From Hymenobacter daecheongensis DSM 21074 (GTDB lineage Bacteria; Bacteroidota; Bacteroidia; Cytophagales; Hymenobacteraceae): DNA of 64,000 bases. Below the pieces are notes generated by a model. That model made no database searches, had not been told where the DNA came from, and saw nothing but the letters and a program-made list of their open reading frames with translations. Where the stretch lies: the NCBI RefSeq assembly GCF_900141805.1, contig NZ_FQYN01000008.1, forward strand, positions 62,001 to 126,000, read 5' to 3'. Below, piece by piece: positions 1 to 8,765 of the stretch. Position 1 is the stretch's first letter. Each line of letters starts with the position of its first letter. Made by a program: the position numbers and the translations under genes.

Positions 1-933
1 GGCTACGGCACGCGGCCCTCCCTGGATCAGGAGCGGCACGGGCGGTTTCTGGAGGTGAATTCCGCGCAGTCGGTGCGCGTAGAGCATTCGTATTTCGAGC
101 ACACCTCGGGCATCAGCGTGTATCTGTGGGCGGGCAATGGCTCCCCCGATCAGACGCTGACCGTGCGTTACAACGAGGCCAAGAACATCGACGGCCGCTT
201 CCGCAACGGCGGCGGCACCTTCGCCAACTTCTTGGATCTGAACGGCGTGCGCGGCCTGGCTAACCTGGAAGTGGCTTGGAACCAAGTGGTGAATGAGCCC
301 AACAACTCCTTGGTTGAGGACAACATCAACTTCTTCAACTCGGGCGGCACCGCGGCCAGCCCCGCCCGCCTGCACGACAACTACATTCAGGGCGCGTATC
401 CTTTTCCGGCTACCAGTGCGAGCTACAGCGGCTCGGGCATTACCCTGGATGGCGACGCCAGCTCGGCCCGCGCCACTACCGCCTTCGTGGAGGGCTACGA
501 CAACCAGGTGGTGAGCACCTGCGCCGCCCTGAACATTGCCGCGGGCCACGACAACCACTTTCACCACAACCGCCTCGTTACCAGCGGCCTGCTCCCCCAG
601 GGCCTGCGCCTGACGGCCAACTACGCCGCCATCGGCCTCTGGAACGAGTACAAGCAGCCGGACTCCGTTTTCTACGCCAACCGCTTCACCAACAACACCA
701 TCGGCTTCGTGCACTGGGGCGGCGAAACGCCCTTCGCCGACCGCCAGGACCTGAGCGTGGGCGCGTGCTCGCCCTGCACCGGCACCATCCATTTGCCCAA
801 CCCCATTACGCTGCAGACAGAGCAGGCCGAAGAAACACGCTGGCAACAGAAGCTGCGGCGCGCCGGCGTGGCCGTGGGTCCGGCCCGCCCGCTGGCAGGC
901 CGCGCCGGCGTAGGCGCGGGCCTAGCGCATTAG
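1..933 (+). CDS. Right-handed parallel beta-helix exoprotein, 5'-truncated by window edge
   Basis: Frame 1 is open from the first base to the TAG at 931-933, so the start codon lies upstream of the window. The protein is a paralogue of the beta-helix part of the gene at 4349: both share EVNS, AKNIDGR, GGGTFANFL, NNSLVEDNIN, GAYPFPATS and GSGITLDGD blocks in the same order. Short Asn-rich turns (HDNHFHHNRL, YANRFTNNTI) are typical of parallel beta-helix carbohydrate-active or adhesive exoproteins; the substrate is unknown. The paralogue continues into Ig-like and malectin-like domains, whereas this one ends shortly after TEQAEETRWQQK in a low-complexity Gly/Ala/Arg tail. Repeat A1 begins 17 bases after its stop, so a 3' truncation linked to that repeat is possible. 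The family is clear; the function is not. Confidence 0.8.
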   Translation, partial: GYGTRPSLDQERHGRFLEVNSAQSVRVEHSYFEHTSGISVYLWAGNGSPDQTLTVRYNEAKNIDGRFRNGGGTFANFLDLNGVRGLANLEVAWNQVVNEPNNSLVEDNINFFNSGGTAASPARLHDNYIQGAYPFPATSASYSGSGITLDGDASSARATTAFVEGYDNQVVSTCAALNIAAGHDNHFHHNRLVTSGLLPQGLRLTANYAAIGLWNEYKQPDSVFYANRFTNNTIGFVHWGGETPFADRQDLSVGACSPCTGTIHLPNPITLQTEQAEETRWQQKLRRAGVAVGPARPLAGRAGVGAGLAH

Positions 934-949
934 GTGGAGTCGTGGTCGT

Positions 950-1052
950 CTGTCATCCTGAGCTTGCGAAGGACCTTATCACGGCAGAACGAGTCGTTGT
1001 GACGCTTGTCGTTCCCATCCCATAAGGTCCTTCGCTTTGCTCAGGATGACAG
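950..1052. repeat. Long inverted repeat, family A, copy 1
   Basis: The left arm starts CTGTCATCCTGAGCTTGCG and the right arm ends GCTTTGCTCAGGATGACAG. The inner arms meet as AAGGACCTTAT and ATAAGGTCCTT. The element lies between the convergent stop codons of the beta-helix gene and the epimerase gene. Its loop resembles the loop of copy 3 (59268-59370), so the whole unit, not just the arms, is conserved. It may act as a bidirectional terminator; it also looks like a REP- or MITE-type element. Confidence 0.85.
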
Positions 1053-1073
1053 ACGATTTCCCAGACTCACAAC

Positions 1074-2006
1074 TCAATACGGATACACCGATTGATAATA
1101 CTTCACCGTTTCGCGGATGCCCTCGTTGAAATCGGTGAACTCGAATTCGGGCAGCACCTGCCGGAAGCGGGTATCGTCCATCACCTTTTTCGGGGCTCCA
1201 TCGGGCTTGCTGTGGTCCCACACCACCTGGCCGCGGTAGTCAAACTTGCTCTGAATGATATCGACCAGTGCTTTCACGCTCAGGCCGTCGTTCTGAGCCA
1301 GGTTCAGCGGCTGGCACAGACCTTCGCGGTCGGGGTTTTGGAGCACTTCCCAGATCAGGCGGCCAAAATCGGGGGCGTAGAGCCACTCGCGCACCACGCT
1401 GCCCGTGCCCCACACCGACAGTTCGGGCTGGGCGCTGCACTCGGCCTTCACAAACTTGGAAATCAGAGCGTTAAGCGCATGAGCCTTGTTCGGATCAGTG
1501 GAATCGTAGGGGCCATACATGTTGGGCGTGAGCAGATGAATGCTGCGCACGCCATACTGCATCTGGAAGCACTCGGCTACGGCCCAGAGCATGCGGCGGC
1601 TGGTGCCATAGCTGAGCACCGAGCGGTGCAGGTGCCCGTTCCACCACTCATCTTCCCGAAAGATATCGGCCGCCGCCGGATAAGCGCAGTTCGCAATGGG
1701 GTTGATGACGATGGCCTGCGGACACGCCTGCGCCACGGCCTCATACATGCCCAGAATCATGCGGGCATTGTCGGCTACCACGGTGGCAGCTTTCTCCGTC
1801 ACGTAGTTCAGGCTGCCCACGTGGGCGGCGCAGTTAATGATAAACTCGGGCTTCTGCGCGTGCAGAAACGCGGCCGTGGCGGCCGTATCGCGCAGGTCCA
1901 GCCCCCGGCTCAACGACGACTCGATGGGCACTACGCCGTGCTGGCGCAGCACCTGGGCCACATTGCGGCCGGCAAACCCCGTGGCCCCGAAGAGAACTAC
2001 TTTCAT
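1074..2006 (-). CDS. NAD-dependent epimerase/dehydratase, GDP-fucose-synthase-like
   Basis: A 310-residue short-chain dehydrogenase of the sugar-nucleotide type. The Rossmann motif GATGFAGRNV is at residues 7-16. A CAAHVG segment and MYGPYD follow in the order seen in GDP-fucose synthase relatives. The usual YxxxK catalytic pair reads YGTSR (Tyr133, Arg137), so the lysine is replaced by arginine; codon 1596-1598 is CGC. It lies 9 bases after the aminotransferase at 2016-3176, and the two probably form one transcript making a 4-amino or otherwise modified deoxysugar. The exact substrate cannot be read from sequence. It differs from the canonical GDP-fucose synthase at 8766, which keeps YAVAK. 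Confidence 0.8.
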   Translation of the reverse strand: MKVVLFGATGFAGRNVAQVLRQHGVVPIESSLSRGLDLRDTAATAAFLHAQKPEFIINCAAHVGSLNYVTEKAATVVADNARMILGMYEAVAQACPQAIVINPIANCAYPAAADIFREDEWWNGHLHRSVLSYGTSRRMLWAVAECFQMQYGVRSIHLLTPNMYGPYDSTDPNKAHALNALISKFVKAECSAQPELSVWGTGSVVREWLYAPDFGRLIWEVLQNPDREGLCQPLNLAQNDGLSVKALVDIIQSKFDYRGQVVWDHSKPDGAPKKVMDDTRFRQVLPEFEFTDFNEGIRETVKYYQSVYPY

Positions 2007-2015
2007 GCGTTCCGA

Positions 2016-3176
2016 TTACCAGCCTTGGGTGATGACCTCAATAATGTAGCTGACCTGCTCCGCGCTCAAATCGTCGTGGAGCGGAGTATGGATCTGGGTT
2101 TCGTCGAAGCGCCGCTGCTGCACCAGTTCCGGGCGCTTGCCCCCGAAAAGCGTGTTGTGGTCGATGCCATCGTGCACCACGGAGGCCGCCACGCCCCGGG
2201 CTTTCAGGGCCCGAATAAAGTCCAGCCGGTTTTCGACGTGCATCCCGAACAGCCAGTGCGCGCTTTCGCGGTCGGGCTGGTGCCGCAGCAGCTGCAGGCC
2301 GGGCACGCCGGCCAGGCCGGTCTGGTATTGGCGCACCAGGGCGCGGCGGCGGCTCATGCGCTCCTGAAACCCCTCCATGTTGGCCAGGCCCAGGGCGGCG
2401 GCGTAGTCGCTGAGGTGATATTTGTAGCCCACATCGGTCAGGTCGTATTCCCGCTCCCCGATTTCGGAGATGGGCGAGTTGGCCCGGTCAATGCCGAACC
2501 AGCGCCGCCGGAACACCTGCCGCGCCCGCTCGGGGTCCAGGGCGCACAGGGCCCCACCGTCGCCGGTGGTCAGGTGCTTGATGGCCTGGAAGGAAAAGCA
2601 CGTAAAATCGGAGATGGAGCCAATAGCGCGGCCTTTGTAAGTAGCGCCGGGCGCGTGGGCGGCATCCTCAATCACGAACAGGCCGTGGCGGCGGGCAATG
2701 GCGTGAATTTCGTCCAGGTCGCAGGGGTAGCCGCCCCAGTGCACCGCCATAATGGCTTTGGTGCGGGCCGTGATGCGGTGCTCGATGTCGGCGGGGTCGA
2801 GGTTGCCGGTTTCGTACTGAATGTCGGCAAAAACGGGCGTAGCGCCCACCTGCACCACCACAATAGCGGAGGCAATGAACGTCTGGGGCGCCAGAATCAC
2901 CTCGTCGCCGGGACCGATGCCGGCCACTTCCAGGGCCAGATGCAGGGCACTGGTGCCGCTGTTCAGGGCGGCCGGATGCACCATGCCCAGCTCGGCGCTC
3001 AGGCGCGCTTCAAACTCCTTTACCAGCTTGCCCTCACTCAGAAAAGTGCTTTGCAGCACCGCCTGCACGCGCTGCGCGGCCTCAGGGTGCACAAACGTAG
3101 TGAACATGGCAATAGGCGGGGCCACAAGTTGATCCGGTGGAGCGGCCACCGACGAATGAGTAGTGTGGTTCATCAT
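2016..3176 (-). CDS. DegT/DnrJ/EryC1/StrS sugar aminotransferase
   Basis: A PLP-dependent nucleotide-sugar aminotransferase of about 386 residues. The motif FSFQAIKHLTTGDGG carries the PLP lysine, so it is a transaminase and not a ColD-type dehydrase, which has histidine there. NSGTSALHLAL (cofactor phosphate loop) and VIEDAAHAPGA match the family order. The reading frame is open to 3236, but MMNHTTHS at 3176 is the more credible start because the residues upstream (VEDYGADWFFVPV) do not resemble family N-termini. It is first in a two-gene unit with the epimerase at 1074-2006. Such pairs convert 4-keto-6-deoxy nucleotide sugars to amino sugars for surface glycans; which sugar is unknown. Confidence 0.85.
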   Translation of the reverse strand: MMNHTTHSSVAAPPDQLVAPPIAMFTTFVHPEAAQRVQAVLQSTFLSEGKLVKEFEARLSAELGMVHPAALNSGTSALHLALEVAGIGPGDEVILAPQTFIASAIVVVQVGATPVFADIQYETGNLDPADIEHRITARTKAIMAVHWGGYPCDLDEIHAIARRHGLFVIEDAAHAPGATYKGRAIGSISDFTCFSFQAIKHLTTGDGGALCALDPERARQVFRRRWFGIDRANSPISEIGEREYDLTDVGYKYHLSDYAAALGLANMEGFQERMSRRRALVRQYQTGLAGVPGLQLLRHQPDRESAHWLFGMHVENRLDFIRALKARGVAASVVHDGIDHNTLFGGKRPELVQQRRFDETQIHTPLHDDLSAEQVSYIIEVITQGW

Positions 3177-4348
3177 AGCACAAAAGGAAAGGGGAACAGG
3201 AACGAAAAACCAGTCTGCGCCATAATCTTCAACCAACCAGGGAGCAGTACACGTGCCGAATTAACATTATTTATTTAATATAAAAAATTTTAATAATCAT
3301 ATTCACCAGTGGCGCCTCTTTTCTTATCCAAACCCCACAGCACATTTACTGCCTAGCCAGTCCATCTGGGCGGAGTGTGAGGCCGCCACGGCTGCACACC
3401 TATTATATAAGCGGAGCTAGCAGCGCGGTCAGAACAAGGCGGCTACGCTACGGCTCGCGCTGAAATCGAAGCTTCTGATGATTTGGGGTATCTAAAGCCG
3501 TTTTGCGGTGGTTGGGTGGCAACTGCAACACCCAGAAGCTCGCGCTGCTCGTGGCGGAGCGGTTTGCCACACCATTTCTTGAGCAACAAGCTGGAAGCCG
3601 CGCTAAAACGTGCGCGATGATTTGGCCTTTGCCACCAAAACAGTAGTGTGCGCATGCTAGTCCGGCGCTTTTCTGCAGCTAGTGGCCCTTTCGGCAGTCC
3701 AGTAGCGGGCTATCAGGGTGTGCCATCCTGCTAATTACCAGACCAGTAACAAAATTTTGGCTTTGTGACCAACTGTTGGGCCGGGAGGGGCGCAGGCAAA
3801 AACCGGCAAAATGAGCCAAAAACGCAGTAAACCAAGCTGTAATTCAAACTATATATTATTAAAATACTATTATTTGAGCCTGCCACAACCGCTTGCCGAT
3901 TCGACATCTTTAGTACATTTGCATTGAACCTCTTCAGCTGTTTTATAACTTTAACAAGTTAAGAAACAGTCGGACTTTTCAAAAGGCGCTTACAGAACGC
4001 GGATTCGGCGTTTTGAATAGGACCTAAAAGACAAGTCAAATTGCGCTGGCCAGCACGGCTGCCAGCAGACCGGGATGAGATGTGCGGAAAGCTAAAAAGC
4101 CTCAAATAGAATCAGAAAGAGGATTCTTGAAAACCAGATTGGCAGAACAGCGCAGAATCTGAGTCTATCATTCTTTCATCTGGCGCCGGATGAAAAAATA
4201 ATAAGACTCCAAAATGCGCAAGCCAGCAATCAGGAGCCGCTTTTTGATGAATATAACAAATTTGATTCTGCCTTCCGGAACAAATTGGCTTTCACCCTGG
4301 TTTAGCCAATCATCCATATATAGTTTTTTTCCTTCAAAAGCACACAGA
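3177..4348. other. Intergenic region with no recognised gene
   Basis: About 1.2 kb between divergent genes. Both ends are AT-rich (3260-3300 and 3850-3970) and probably hold the promoters of the aminotransferase and beta-helix genes. The GC-richer middle (3420-3720) has only short open frames; none resembles a known protein or transposase to me, so it may be decayed coding sequence. The frame of the 4349 gene stays open upstream to 4214 but this part does not look like protein. Confidence 0.5.
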
Positions 4349-7126
4349 ATGCAAAAAGGCACTGAAAACCGTTTTTCTCTCGCGTTCAGCAACCGCTCCG
4401 GTGCTTGCTTTTTGCCCTTGTCGGCGATGATGTTCATCCTGCTGCTGCTGTTTCCTGGTTTGAGCCGGGCGCAGGGGCAGGCCCCAAATGTGACCTACCA
4501 AGGCCCGATCACCATCACGAAAGGTGGTACGTACTCGGGCAACTACCGCAGCACCAACTCGGATGTGCCGGTTATCAAGCTGGAAACCACGGAGCCCGTT
4601 ATCATCGAGAACTGCATCCTGGCTGGTGCCGGCGACCTGATCGACGCGAAGAATGGGGGTTCTAACCTCATCATCCGCAACAACCGCGGCTACGGCCTCA
4701 CCCAGAGCAAAGACAACACCCGCCACGGCGTATTCGTGGAGGTGAACTCGGGTAAGTCGGTGGTCATTGAGCACAACTACTTCGAGCATACCATTGGTAT
4801 TCTCATCTACCTGTGGGGTGGCAACGGCACGGCGCAGCAGACGCTGACCATCCGCTACAACCAGGCGAAAAACATCGACGGCCGCTACCGCAACGGCGGT
4901 GGCACCTTCGCCAACTTCCTGGGCATGAACGGTGTGCTGGGTCTGGTAGGCTCCGAAATTGCCTGGAACCAGGTGATCAACGACCCCGACAACTCGCTGG
5001 TGGAAGACAACATCAACCTGTACAACTCGTCGGGGGTAGCCGGCAGCCCGATCCGGATGCACGATAACTACATCCAGGGTGCCTATCCTTTCCCCGCTAC
5101 CAGCCCTAACTACACGGGTTCGGGCATCACGCTCGACGGCGACAACGCCGGCCCCGGCGGCGTAACGGCCCACGTAGACGGCTACAACAACCAGCTTGTG
5201 AGCACCTGCGCTGCCATGAACATTGCCGGCGGCCACGACAACATCTTCCACGACAACCGCTTTGTGACCAGCGGCTACCTGCCCGACGGCCGCAAGCTGC
5301 AGGCCAACTACGCCGGTGCCGGCCTGTGGAATGCCTATGGCCAGCCCAGCAACGTGTTCTACAACAACAAGTTCGACAACAACACCATCGGTTTCGTGGC
5401 CTGGGGTGGCAATGAGCCCTTCAAAGACCGTCGGGACTTGAGCCCTGGTGCCTGCGGCCCTTGCTACAACACCAACCACATGCCGAACCCCGTAACGCTC
5501 CAGCAGGAGCAGTCGGAATGGACTTCGTGGCAGCAGAAAGTGCAGCAGAACGGCCTCACGATTGGTGTTGGTGGCGGCACTACGCCTCCCCCCACTCCTA
5601 CCAACACGCCTCCTACGGTTAGCTTGAGCGTACCATCGACCGGCACCGTGGGCACGGCCCTCACGCTGAGCGCTACGGCCGCCGATGCCAACGGCACGGT
5701 AACCAAAGTAGAATTCTTCAACGGTGCTACCAAGCTGGGCGAAGACACTTCGGCTCCTTACTCCTTGAGCTACACGCCCACGGCGGCTTCGACCCTGAGC
5801 CTGACGGCCCGCGCTACCGACAACGCCGGTGCCGCCACTTCTACGGCTGCTACTTCGGTTACCATCTCGGCCCCCACCACGGGCGGCGGCACGGGTGGCA
5901 CGGGTACTCCTACCAACGCCACTTTCGTACGGGCTCTGAACCTGAACGGCCCCGCCGCTACCATCGACGGCCTCAGCTGGGAAGCCGGCAACGGCGCAGC
6001 TAACTTCCAGGTGAATGGCATGTCCTTTGAAAACCAGGGCATAGCGCTGAACCCTGCTACCGACGCTGCTCGGGCCCACATGATCCGCTCGTCGGTGTTC
6101 AACGGTAACATTACCGCCACGGTGGGCGGGGTAGCCAACGCCACGTACCAGGTGTACCTGTATGTATGGGAAGATAACAACCCGGTTACCTTCAACATCA
6201 GCGTGGAAGGCCAGACGGTACAGAGCAACTACAGCAGCGGCAACGGTGGCCGTTGGGACCGACTCGGCCCGTTCACGGCTAACGTAACGGACGGCAACAT
6301 CAGCATCAACCTGGCCGCTGCCAACGGTGGCAATGCGAACCTGTCGGGCATCGAAATCTGGAAAGCGGGCACCTCGACCACGCCAACCAACGCCGCCCCA
6401 ACCGTTACGCTGACGGCTCCGGCCACCGGCACTGTGGGCCAGGCCCTTTCGCTGACGGCCACCGCTGCCGATGCCGATGGCACCGTGAGCAAAGTGGAGT
6501 TCTTCAACGGCACCACCAAGCTGGGTGAAGACCTGACCTCGCCTTACGCCCTGAGCTTCACGCCGACTGCGGCCGGCACGCTGAGCCTGACGGCCCGCGC
6601 CACCGACAATGCCGGTGCCGCTACTACCTCGGCCGCCAAAAGCGTAACCGTAGCCGGTGTTGCTACGCCTCCTCCGGCCGGAGCCGGCACGTTCTACCGC
6701 GCTATCAACATCAATGGCTCGGCCATGACGCTGGACGGCAACGCCTGGCAGGGTAGCACGGCCGCCAACTACACGGTGAACGGCGGAGCATTTGCCAACC
6801 AGAACGTGGCGCTGACGCCGGCCACGGATGCCTCCCGCGCTTCGATGATCCGCTCCTCGGTGTTCGGCCCGGCGCTCAACTTCAAGATGACTGCCGTACC
6901 AAATGGCTCGTACGATGTGTACATGTATGTTTGGGAAGACAACAACGCCGAAACCTACAGCCTCTCGGTGAACGGCCAGCCGGCTGTGAGCAACTTCAAC
7001 AGTGGCTCGGCGGGTAGCTGGAAGAAGATGGGCCCCTACGCCGCCAACGTGACGGCCGGCACCATCACCATCACCAGCTCGGGTGGCTACGCCAACCTGT
7101 CGGGTGTGGAGGTTTGGAAGAAGTAA
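4349..7126 (+). CDS. Secreted parallel beta-helix protein with two Ig-like/malectin-like pairs
   Basis: About 925 residues from the ATG at 4349. A signal peptide is seen (MMFILLLLFPGLSRAQG, cleaved after about residue 42). A parallel beta-helix region follows to about residue 410 with many N-rich turns. A Gly/Thr/Pro linker then leads to an Ig-like domain (about 420-515), a malectin/CBM-like domain (about 525-675), a second Ig-like domain (680-770) and a second malectin-like domain (780-925). The last two pairs are tandem duplicates: KVEFFNG, KLGED, MIRSSVF and YVWEDNN occur in both. No T9SS sorting tail is visible; it ends LSGVEVWKK. The frame is open from 4214, but only the start at 4349 gives a compact basic signal peptide; 4427 is another option. 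A role in binding or cutting surface polysaccharide is inferred. Confidence 0.85.
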   Translation: MQKGTENRFSLAFSNRSGACFLPLSAMMFILLLLFPGLSRAQGQAPNVTYQGPITITKGGTYSGNYRSTNSDVPVIKLETTEPVIIENCILAGAGDLIDAKNGGSNLIIRNNRGYGLTQSKDNTRHGVFVEVNSGKSVVIEHNYFEHTIGILIYLWGGNGTAQQTLTIRYNQAKNIDGRYRNGGGTFANFLGMNGVLGLVGSEIAWNQVINDPDNSLVEDNINLYNSSGVAGSPIRMHDNYIQGAYPFPATSPNYTGSGITLDGDNAGPGGVTAHVDGYNNQLVSTCAAMNIAGGHDNIFHDNRFVTSGYLPDGRKLQANYAGAGLWNAYGQPSNVFYNNKFDNNTIGFVAWGGNEPFKDRRDLSPGACGPCYNTNHMPNPVTLQQEQSEWTSWQQKVQQNGLTIGVGGGTTPPPTPTNTPPTVSLSVPSTGTVGTALTLSATAADANGTVTKVEFFNGATKLGEDTSAPYSLSYTPTAASTLSLTARATDNAGAATSTAATSVTISAPTTGGGTGGTGTPTNATFVRALNLNGPAATIDGLSWEAGNGAANFQVNGMSFENQGIALNPATDAARAHMIRSSVFNGNITATVGGVANATYQVYLYVWEDNNPVTFNISVEGQTVQSNYSSGNGGRWDRLGPFTANVTDGNISINLAAANGGNANLSGIEIWKAGTSTTPTNAAPTVTLTAPATGTVGQALSLTATAADADGTVSKVEFFNGTTKLGEDLTSPYALSFTPTAAGTLSLTARATDNAGAATTSAAKSVTVAGVATPPPAGAGTFYRAININGSAMTLDGNAWQGSTAANYTVNGGAFANQNVALTPATDASRASMIRSSVFGPALNFKMTAVPNGSYDVYMYVWEDNNAETYSLSVNGQPAVSNFNSGSAGSWKKMGPYAANVTAGTITITSSGGYANLSGVEVWKK

Positions 7127-7215
7127 TCCAGGCCTGACGCTCATCCGGAGCGTCGCCCCACCCACTATCCTTTTACTACTCAACGACTAAGGTCCTCGGG
7201 TCTGGTCTGCCGGCC

Positions 7216-7244
7216 AAAGCCTGCTCCTGCAAAGGGGCAGGCTT
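7216..7244 (+). terminator. Rho-independent terminator of the beta-helix gene
   Basis: AAAGCCTGCTCC at 7216-7227 pairs with GGGGCAGGCTTT ending at 7244 (one G-T pair) and is followed by TTGTCG. It lies 90 bases after the stop of the 4349 gene. Confidence 0.75.
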
Positions 7245-7404
7245 TTGTCGTTTGGGCCGGCCGGCGGCCTGCTGGTTTTCCGGCGTTGGGCTGCTCGTTG
7301 GGGCGGGGCATATCATGGGCGCAACAGTGGCAGCCTCAAATCCGGTCCAGCGCCTTTGTTATGCAATTCATTATTTAAATAAGTAAATAAATATTCCTGA
7401 CTTG

Positions 7405-7435
7405 TTGTTATTGTAAATATTAATACAATAATTTG
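7405..7435 (+). promoter_or_regulatory. Possible Bacteroidota promoter for gmd
   Basis: In the AT-rich 7370-7440 stretch, TTG at 7405-7407 is followed after about 21 bases by TAATTTG at 7429-7435, one base short of the TAnnTTTG consensus. It is 65 bases before the gmd start. The match is imperfect. Confidence 0.3.
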
Positions 7436-7500
7436 TCAATAAAGTTCAACTGATGAACTTGAAAGCCGATCCGTAAACAGTCTACTCAACTCTTGTTTGT

Positions 7501-8616
7501 ATGAAGCGCGCCCTCATCACTGGTATCACGGGACAAGACGGAGCCTACCTGGCCGAGCTGCTCCTGGCCAAAGGCTACGAAGTTCACGGCATCAAGCGCC
7601 GCTCGTCGCTGTTCAACACCGACCGCATCGACCATCTCTACCAGGATCTGCACGAGGCGCACGTCCGGTTCCGCCTGCACTACGGCGACCTGTCGGATGC
7701 CACCAACCTGATCCGCATTGTGCAGGAAGTGCAGCCCGACGAGATTTACAACCTGGGGGCCATGTCGCACGTGAAGGTGTCGTTTGATATGCCCGAGTAC
7801 ACGGCTGATGTAGATGGCGTGGGCACGCTACGGCTGCTGGAAGCCGTGCGCATTCTGGGCTTGGCGAAGAAAACGCGCATTTACCAGGCCAGCACTTCCG
7901 AGCTGTATGGGCTCGTGCAGGAAGTGCCCCAGCGCGAAACCACGCCCTTCTACCCCCGCTCGCCCTATGCCGTGGCCAAACTCTATGCCTACTGGATTAC
8001 GGTGAACTACCGCGAAGCCTACGGCCTGTATGCCTGCAACGGCATCCTGTTCAACCACGAAAGCCCACGCCGGGGCGAAACCTTCGTGACGCGCAAAATC
8101 ACCCGGGCCGCGGCCCGCATTGCCCTGGGCCTGCAAGACAAGCTGTATCTGGGCAACCTGGATGCCAAGCGCGACTGGGGCCACGCCAAAGACTATGTGG
8201 AGGCCATGTGGCGCATGCTGCAGCAGGAGCAGCCCCGCGACTACGTCATTGCCACCGGCGTTACCACGCGGGTGCGCGAGTTTGTGCGGCTGGCGTTTGC
8301 CGAACTGGGCATTGAGCTGACCTTCAGCGGTGAAGGCGCGGCCGAAGTGGGCCACGTGGTGGCCTGCCACAACCCCGAGTTTCAGATAGCCACCGGCAAA
8401 GTAGTGGTGGCCGTGGACCCCGCCTACTTCCGGCCCACGGAGGTGGAGCTGCTCATCGGCGACCCAACCCGCGCCCAGACCGAGCTGGACTGGCACCCTA
8501 CTTACGACCTGCCCGCGCTAGTCAGCGACATGGTGCAGCACGACCTGCGCCTGTTTCAGCGCGATGCCGTGCTGGTGGAGGCCGGCCACACCGTGCTGCA
8601 CTACCACGACGAGTAA
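7501..8616 (+). CDS. gmd: GDP-mannose 4,6-dehydratase
   Basis: Converts GDP-D-mannose to GDP-4-keto-6-deoxy-D-mannose in the cytoplasm, the first step to GDP-L-fucose and related sugars. The NADP-binding start reads [24 protein letters not shown] and the catalytic YAVAK (in [13 protein letters not shown]) are present, as is [16 protein letters not shown], which is highly characteristic of Gmd. The length of 371 residues is typical. The next gene, 150 bases downstream, is the GDP-fucose synthase that uses its product. The ATG at 7501 directly precedes [10 protein letters not shown], as expected. Confidence 0.96.
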   Translation: MKRALITGITGQDGAYLAELLLAKGYEVHGIKRRSSLFNTDRIDHLYQDLHEAHVRFRLHYGDLSDATNLIRIVQEVQPDEIYNLGAMSHVKVSFDMPEYTADVDGVGTLRLLEAVRILGLAKKTRIYQASTSELYGLVQEVPQRETTPFYPRSPYAVAKLYAYWITVNYREAYGLYACNGILFNHESPRRGETFVTRKITRAAARIALGLQDKLYLGNLDAKRDWGHAKDYVEAMWRMLQQEQPRDYVIATGVTTRVREFVRLAFAELGIELTFSGEGAAEVGHVVACHNPEFQIATGKVVVAVDPAYFRPTEVELLIGDPTRAQTELDWHPTYDLPALVSDMVQHDLRLFQRDAVLVEAGHTVLHYHDE

Positions 8617-8765
8617 GCCCGGCCTGCCTACTTTCGCCAGCCAGGCCCGCGCCTGAATTTCTTCCAACCTCTTACCACTATCGGGCTGACTCTGGCCGGC
8701 GGGGCGGGCTCCGGCCGCGGCCCCGGAAACCACCCCGGCTGCCCGCCGCTTACCTTCTGCTTTTT

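Noticed and set aside
1092-3278. 728-codon plus-strand frame over the epimerase and aminotransferase
   Set aside because: It spans two genes with recognised catalytic motifs on the other strand; its translation is His/Gly-rich with no motif.
3443-3655. 70-codon minus-strand frame resembling nothing known
   Set aside because: Considered as a transposase remnant, but no transposase motif was found.
4334-7183. 949-codon open frame on the minus strand opposite the beta-helix exoprotein
   Set aside because: High-GC antisense shadow: composition is Arg/Gly/Val-rich with no known domain, while the plus strand encodes clear domains and a signal peptide.
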